16,276 nt of DNA from Myxococcales bacterium (GTDB lineage: Bacteria; Myxococcota; Myxococcia; Myxococcales; Myxococcaceae), in assembly GCA_003153055.1 (NCBI GenBank), contig PMBV01000529.1, forward strand, positions 81,375 through 97,650. The letters are read 5' to 3'. Position 1 is the first letter of the stretch. Each line of letters starts with the position of its first letter. Positions 13,628-16,276 of this stretch are shown one piece after another. The translations under genes were made by a program, and so were the position numbers. The notes below the pieces were generated by a model, which saw only the letters and a program-made list of their open reading frames with translations, was not told the DNA's origin and searched no databases.

Positions 13628-15238
13628 TCAGGTGCTGACGGGTTTCCGGTAGGCTGCCACCGCCGCGGCCTGTACATCCTTCACTGGCACTCCAGCCTTC
13701 TGGGCGAGGGCGCGGCAGTCTTCGAACTCCGGCGCGGCGTTCAGCACGTGAGTGCCTCGCAGGCCCAGCTTGACGCGAACGGGGCCCCACCGCGTCGTCA
13801 CCGTCTCCCACCGGCGCTCGAGGGCGGTGCGAGTCACCTGGGTCTGTCGAACACCAAGCGTCGTCGTCTCCTCGAGCAGAGTCGACTCCAGCGCTTCTTT
13901 GGTGTCGTGGGTGGCCAGCACGCCGATGAGGTGCCCTGGGCGGCCCTTCTTCATCACCACTGGGGCGATCCACGCGTCGAGCGCCCCGCGTGCCATCAGC
14001 ATCTCGACCAGCGCGCCGAGTACCTGCGGTGAGCAGTCGTCGAGGTTGCACTCCAGGACGACGAGCGTCGACGAGCCCTCGCTCGAGGTGGTGGCCAGCG
14101 ACGCCCTCAGCACGTTGGCGCGATCAGGAAAGTCCTTCGTCCCCACGCCGTAGCCGATGCGCTCGACGACGAGCTCGGGAGGCGGGCCCACCGTGGCGAA
14201 GGCCTTCAACAGCGCCGCGCCCGTGGGAGTGGTCAGCTCCCCCCGGCCCTCGAAGCGCACCGGCACGCCGCGCAACACCTCGAGCGTCGCGGGCACCGGC
14301 ACCGGAACCACCCCGTGGGAGATTCGCGTGGTGCCCGAGCCCAGCGGAGGTGGAGCGGCGAGAACCCTGGGGTTGCCCAACAGCTCGAGGGCCACCGCCG
14401 CGCCGCAGATGTCCACGATGGAGTCCACCGCTCCGACCTCGTGAAAGTGGATCTCCTCGAGGCCGACGCCGTGCACCTTCGCTTCAGCCTCGCCGAGGAT
14501 TCGGAAGACCTTGAGCGCGTTCAGCTTGGCGCGCTCCGGCAGGCGGGAGCCACGGATGAGGGCGTCGATGTCCCGCCAGCTTCGGTGCGAGTGCGCCGCG
14601 TGCGTGGGTCCCTCGTCCGACGACGCGACGAGGGAGCCCGGAGCGCCGTGGTGCGCGCCGTGCGTATGTTCCTCCTCCGCGGGGCCTGGGTCCGTATGCG
14701 TGTGCGGAGCTTCGCCGTGGGAGTGATGCTCCTCCGCGCCCTCGGCATGCGTGTGTGGAGCGTCGCCGCGGGAGTGATGCTCCTCCGCGCCCTCGGTATG
14801 CGTGTGTGGAGCGTCGCCGTGGGAGTGATGCTCCTCGGCGTGCGTGTGCGATGCATCGCCGTGGGAGTGATGTTCCTCCGCGCCCTCGGTATGCGTGTGT
14901 GGAGCATCGCCGTGCGAGTGACACGCGTCGGCGAGCTTGGAATGCGCGTGCGGAGCATCGGCGTGCGAGTGACCCACGTCCGTATGCTCCGAATGCGTGT
15001 GCGGAGCCCCGTGGTGGGAGTGCGCCGAGGCCTCCGAGTCCACCACGACATCCACATGCGTGCCGACGATGCCGTGCCGCGTGGCCCGAGTGACCTCGAA
15101 GTGCCACCCCTCGAGCCCGAGGCTCTTCAGCGCTGCCTCGAGGTCTTCGAGGGGTACTCCGAGGTCGAGCGCCGCGGCGAGGAACATATCGCCGGCGATG
15201 CCGCCGACCGGCTCGAGGTAGAGGACCCGTTCGGTCAC
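13628..15238 (-). CDS. larC: LarC-type nickel insertion protein, His-rich
   Basis: Protein of 536 residues of the LarC family, which inserts nickel (in a CTP-dependent reaction) into the pyridinium bisthiocarboxylate mononucleotide to make the nickel-pincer cofactor of lactate racemase and relatives. Family blocks are clear: YLEPVGGIAGDMFLAAALDLG (8-28), IHFHEVGAVDSIVDICGAA (263-281), HGVVPVPVPATLEVLRG, ELTTPTGAALLKA, NLDDCSPQVLGALVEML and MKKGRPGHLIGVL. LarC1 and LarC2 regions form one uninterrupted frame, unlike the frameshifted Lactobacillus plantarum gene. Residues 73-191 are an expanded His-rich insertion, which explains the extra length over the usual 400 or so. The GTG at 15238 has a TGAGG Shine-Dalgarno overlapping the stop of proS, 7 bp upstream, so expression is probably coupled to proS. 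No larA, larB or larE is in the window. Confidence 0.93.
   Translation of the reverse strand: MTERVLYLEPVGGIAGDMFLAAALDLGVPLEDLEAALKSLGLEGWHFEVTRATRHGIVGTHVDVVVDSEASAHSHHGAPHTHSEHTDVGHSHADAPHAHSKLADACHSHGDAPHTHTEGAEEHHSHGDASHTHAEEHHSHGDAPHTHTEGAEEHHSRGDAPHTHAEGAEEHHSHGEAPHTHTDPGPAEEEHTHGAHHGAPGSLVASSDEGPTHAAHSHRSWRDIDALIRGSRLPERAKLNALKVFRILGEAEAKVHGVGLEEIHFHEVGAVDSIVDICGAAVALELLGNPRVLAAPPPLGSGTTRISHGVVPVPVPATLEVLRGVPVRFEGRGELTTPTGAALLKAFATVGPPPELVVERIGYGVGTKDFPDRANVLRASLATTSSEGSSTLVVLECNLDDCSPQVLGALVEMLMARGALDAWIAPVVMKKGRPGHLIGVLATHDTKEALESTLLEETTTLGVRQTQVTRTALERRWETVTTRWGPVRVKLGLRGTHVLNAAPEFEDCRALAQKAGVPVKDVQAAAVAAYRKPVST
14666..15022 (-). repeat. Seven tandem His-rich units within larC
   Basis: This segment encodes LarC residues 73-191 as seven consecutive units with consensus HSHGDAPHTHTEGAEEH. 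Five units are 17 residues (51 bp), one is 14 and the last is 20. I count 34 histidines in 119 residues. Units 3 and 5 are identical in protein, and adjacent units are close in DNA (note the recurring gtgtgtggagc and gggagtgatgctcctc words), so the array probably expanded by slippage or unequal recombination. The likely function is nickel binding or storage. Confidence 0.92.
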
Positions 15239-15245
15239 GGGTGCC

Positions 15246-16276
15246 TCAGTACGACTTGGCGAACACGATGCGACCGGGAGACGGTCGGCCCGTGGCCACG
15301 CAGACGCCCGGCTCTTGCTTCAGGTCGAACGGCCGGTTCCGAGTGGTGAGGCCGGTCTCTTCCTTGATGCGCGCCTCGGTCTCGGCGGTGCCGTCCCAGT
15401 GGGCCAGGAGGAAGCCCGCGTCGGCCTTCTCCTTGAGCTCGGCGTAGCTGTTGACCTCGTGCGTATTGGCATCGCGGAAGGCCTTGGCCTTCTTGTACAG
15501 GTCGCTCTGCATCTGAGTGAGCAGCTCCCTGGCCTTGGTCACCGCCTCGGCCAATGGAACGAAGTGCTTCTTGGGGCCGACCTTGCCCTTCTGGCCCTCG
15601 GGCTGGCCGGGCAGTGCTGGCATGGGCTCGGCTCGCTCGTCGCGGCGCACCATCACGCAGCTGCCCTTCTCGAGGTCCTTCGGGCCGAGCTCGATTCTCA
15701 AGCACAGGCCGCGCAACTCGTACTCCGCGTACTTGAACCCTGGGCCCTTGCTCTCGTCGTTGTCGACAATGACCGAGACGCCGCCCTTGCGGAGGTCGGC
15801 GGCCAACGCGTCGGCCTGCTCCTTCACCTTGGCGCGCTCCTCGGGCGTCTTCCCGATGATGATGATGACCGCCTGCACCGGCGCCAGCTTGGGCGGCACG
15901 ATGAGCCCCGCATCATCGGAGTGCGTCATGATGAGCGCCCCGATGAGCCGGGTGGAGACGCCCCACGAGGTCTGCCACACGTGATGCTTCTGCCCGTCAC
16001 GCCCCTGGAACTGGGTATCGAACATCTTGGCGAAGTTCTGCCCCAGCATGTGCGAGGTGCCGGCCTGCAGGGCCTTCTTGTCCTGCATCATCGCCTCGAT
16101 GGAGTACGTGCGGTCGGCCCCAGGGAACTTCTCCGACTCGGTCTTCTGGCCCTTCATCACCGGCATCGCCATGTACTCCTCGGCGAAGCGCTCGTAGACG
16201 TCGAGCATCCGCAGCGTCTCTTCCTGGGCCTCGGGCTCGGTCTCGTGGCAGGTGTGGCCCTCTTGCCAGAGGAACT
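15246..16276 (-). CDS. proS: Prolyl-tRNA synthetase, 3' part (runs off the edge)
   Basis: C-terminal part (about 340 residues) of a class-II prolyl-tRNA synthetase of the archaeal/eukaryote-like type 3, which lacks the bacterial editing insertion. The frame is open to the right edge: upstream of the Met codon at 16206-16208 it reads [20 protein letters not shown], the family motif following class-II motif 2, so the gene starts outside the window. Motif 3 region: [30 protein letters not shown]. The anticodon-binding domain follows (APVQAVIII to CVMVRRDE), then the type-specific C-terminal domain ending in the conserved FAKSY with terminal Tyr. The Cys ligands of the C-terminal zinc site seen in some members are mostly absent (WDGTAETE in place of a WCG-CE pattern; one Cys remains in GVCVATG), as in many bacterial members. 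larC follows after 7 bp. Confidence 0.95.
   Translation of the reverse strand, partial: FLWQEGHTCHETEPEAQEETLRMLDVYERFAEEYMAMPVMKGQKTESEKFPGADRTYSIEAMMQDKKALQAGTSHMLGQNFAKMFDTQFQGRDGQKHHVWQTSWGVSTRLIGALIMTHSDDAGLIVPPKLAPVQAVIIIIGKTPEERAKVKEQADALAADLRKGGVSVIVDNDESKGPGFKYAEYELRGLCLRIELGPKDLEKGSCVMVRRDERAEPMPALPGQPEGQKGKVGPKKHFVPLAEAVTKARELLTQMQSDLYKKAKAFRDANTHEVNSYAELKEKADAGFLLAHWDGTAETEARIKEETGLTTRNRPFDLKQEPGVCVATGRPSPGRIVFAKSY

Noticed and set aside
14666..15022. Regular repeats resembling a CRISPR array
   Set aside because: The units are contiguous, in frame within larC, and encode His-rich peptide; there are no unique spacers and no cas genes.
14315..15349. 344-codon plus-strand frame opposite the larC repeats
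   Set aside because: It has an apparently patterned Arg/Val-rich translation only because the opposite strand is a 51-bp tandem repeat.

Overview
The window is high-GC bacterial DNA with dense genes, frequent GTG starts and long antisense shadow reading frames. The gene mix points to the Myxococcota, most likely a Cystobacterineae-type myxobacterium: a fibro-slime lipoprotein, a fused aspartokinase/homoserine dehydrogenase, an orphan soluble histidine kinase and very large multihaem cytochromes. This placement is inference from gene content and composition, not from a marker gene. I saw no rRNA, tRNA, CRISPR array, transposase or phage gene.

Layout. 132-968 encodes a fibro-slime/PA14-like lipoprotein with a Gly/Ser linker. 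1106-1651 encodes a five-helix DUF420/CtaM-like membrane protein. 1685-3052 is hutF (formimidoylglutamate deiminase). 3112-4362 is a GAF-domain soluble histidine kinase. 4526-6991 is a full-length thrA-type bifunctional enzyme with its own likely promoter. Convergent to it lies a nitrilase-superfamily hydrolase (7037-7762, minus), which is divergent from an unusual alanine racemase-like gene (7828-9009, plus).

The most notable region is 9023-12501. On the minus strand three genes overlap by 4 bp each (ATGA, then GTGA): a NapC/NrfH-family tetrahaem membrane cytochrome, an 89-residue two-helix membrane protein, and a lipoprotein-like cytochrome with 23 predicted haem sites. Divergent from them is an exported protein with two OB-like domains resembling NrfJ-type proteins of nrf loci. 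Together they look like a quinol-to-periplasm (or cell-surface) electron-transfer module. No catalytic subunit such as NrfA is present, so the acceptor is unknown.

From 12502 to 13627 I find no convincing gene. Instead there are two direct copies of a roughly 0.4 kb composite repeat, whose conserved ends flank dissimilar middles and which share a 68-bp identical core. After that, on the minus strand, come larC (nickel insertion into the lactate-racemase-type cofactor) and the 3' part of a class-II prolyl-tRNA synthetase that runs off the right edge. proS and larC are 7 bp apart and probably co-transcribed. LarC carries seven tandem His-rich units of about 17 residues inside an otherwise normal protein.
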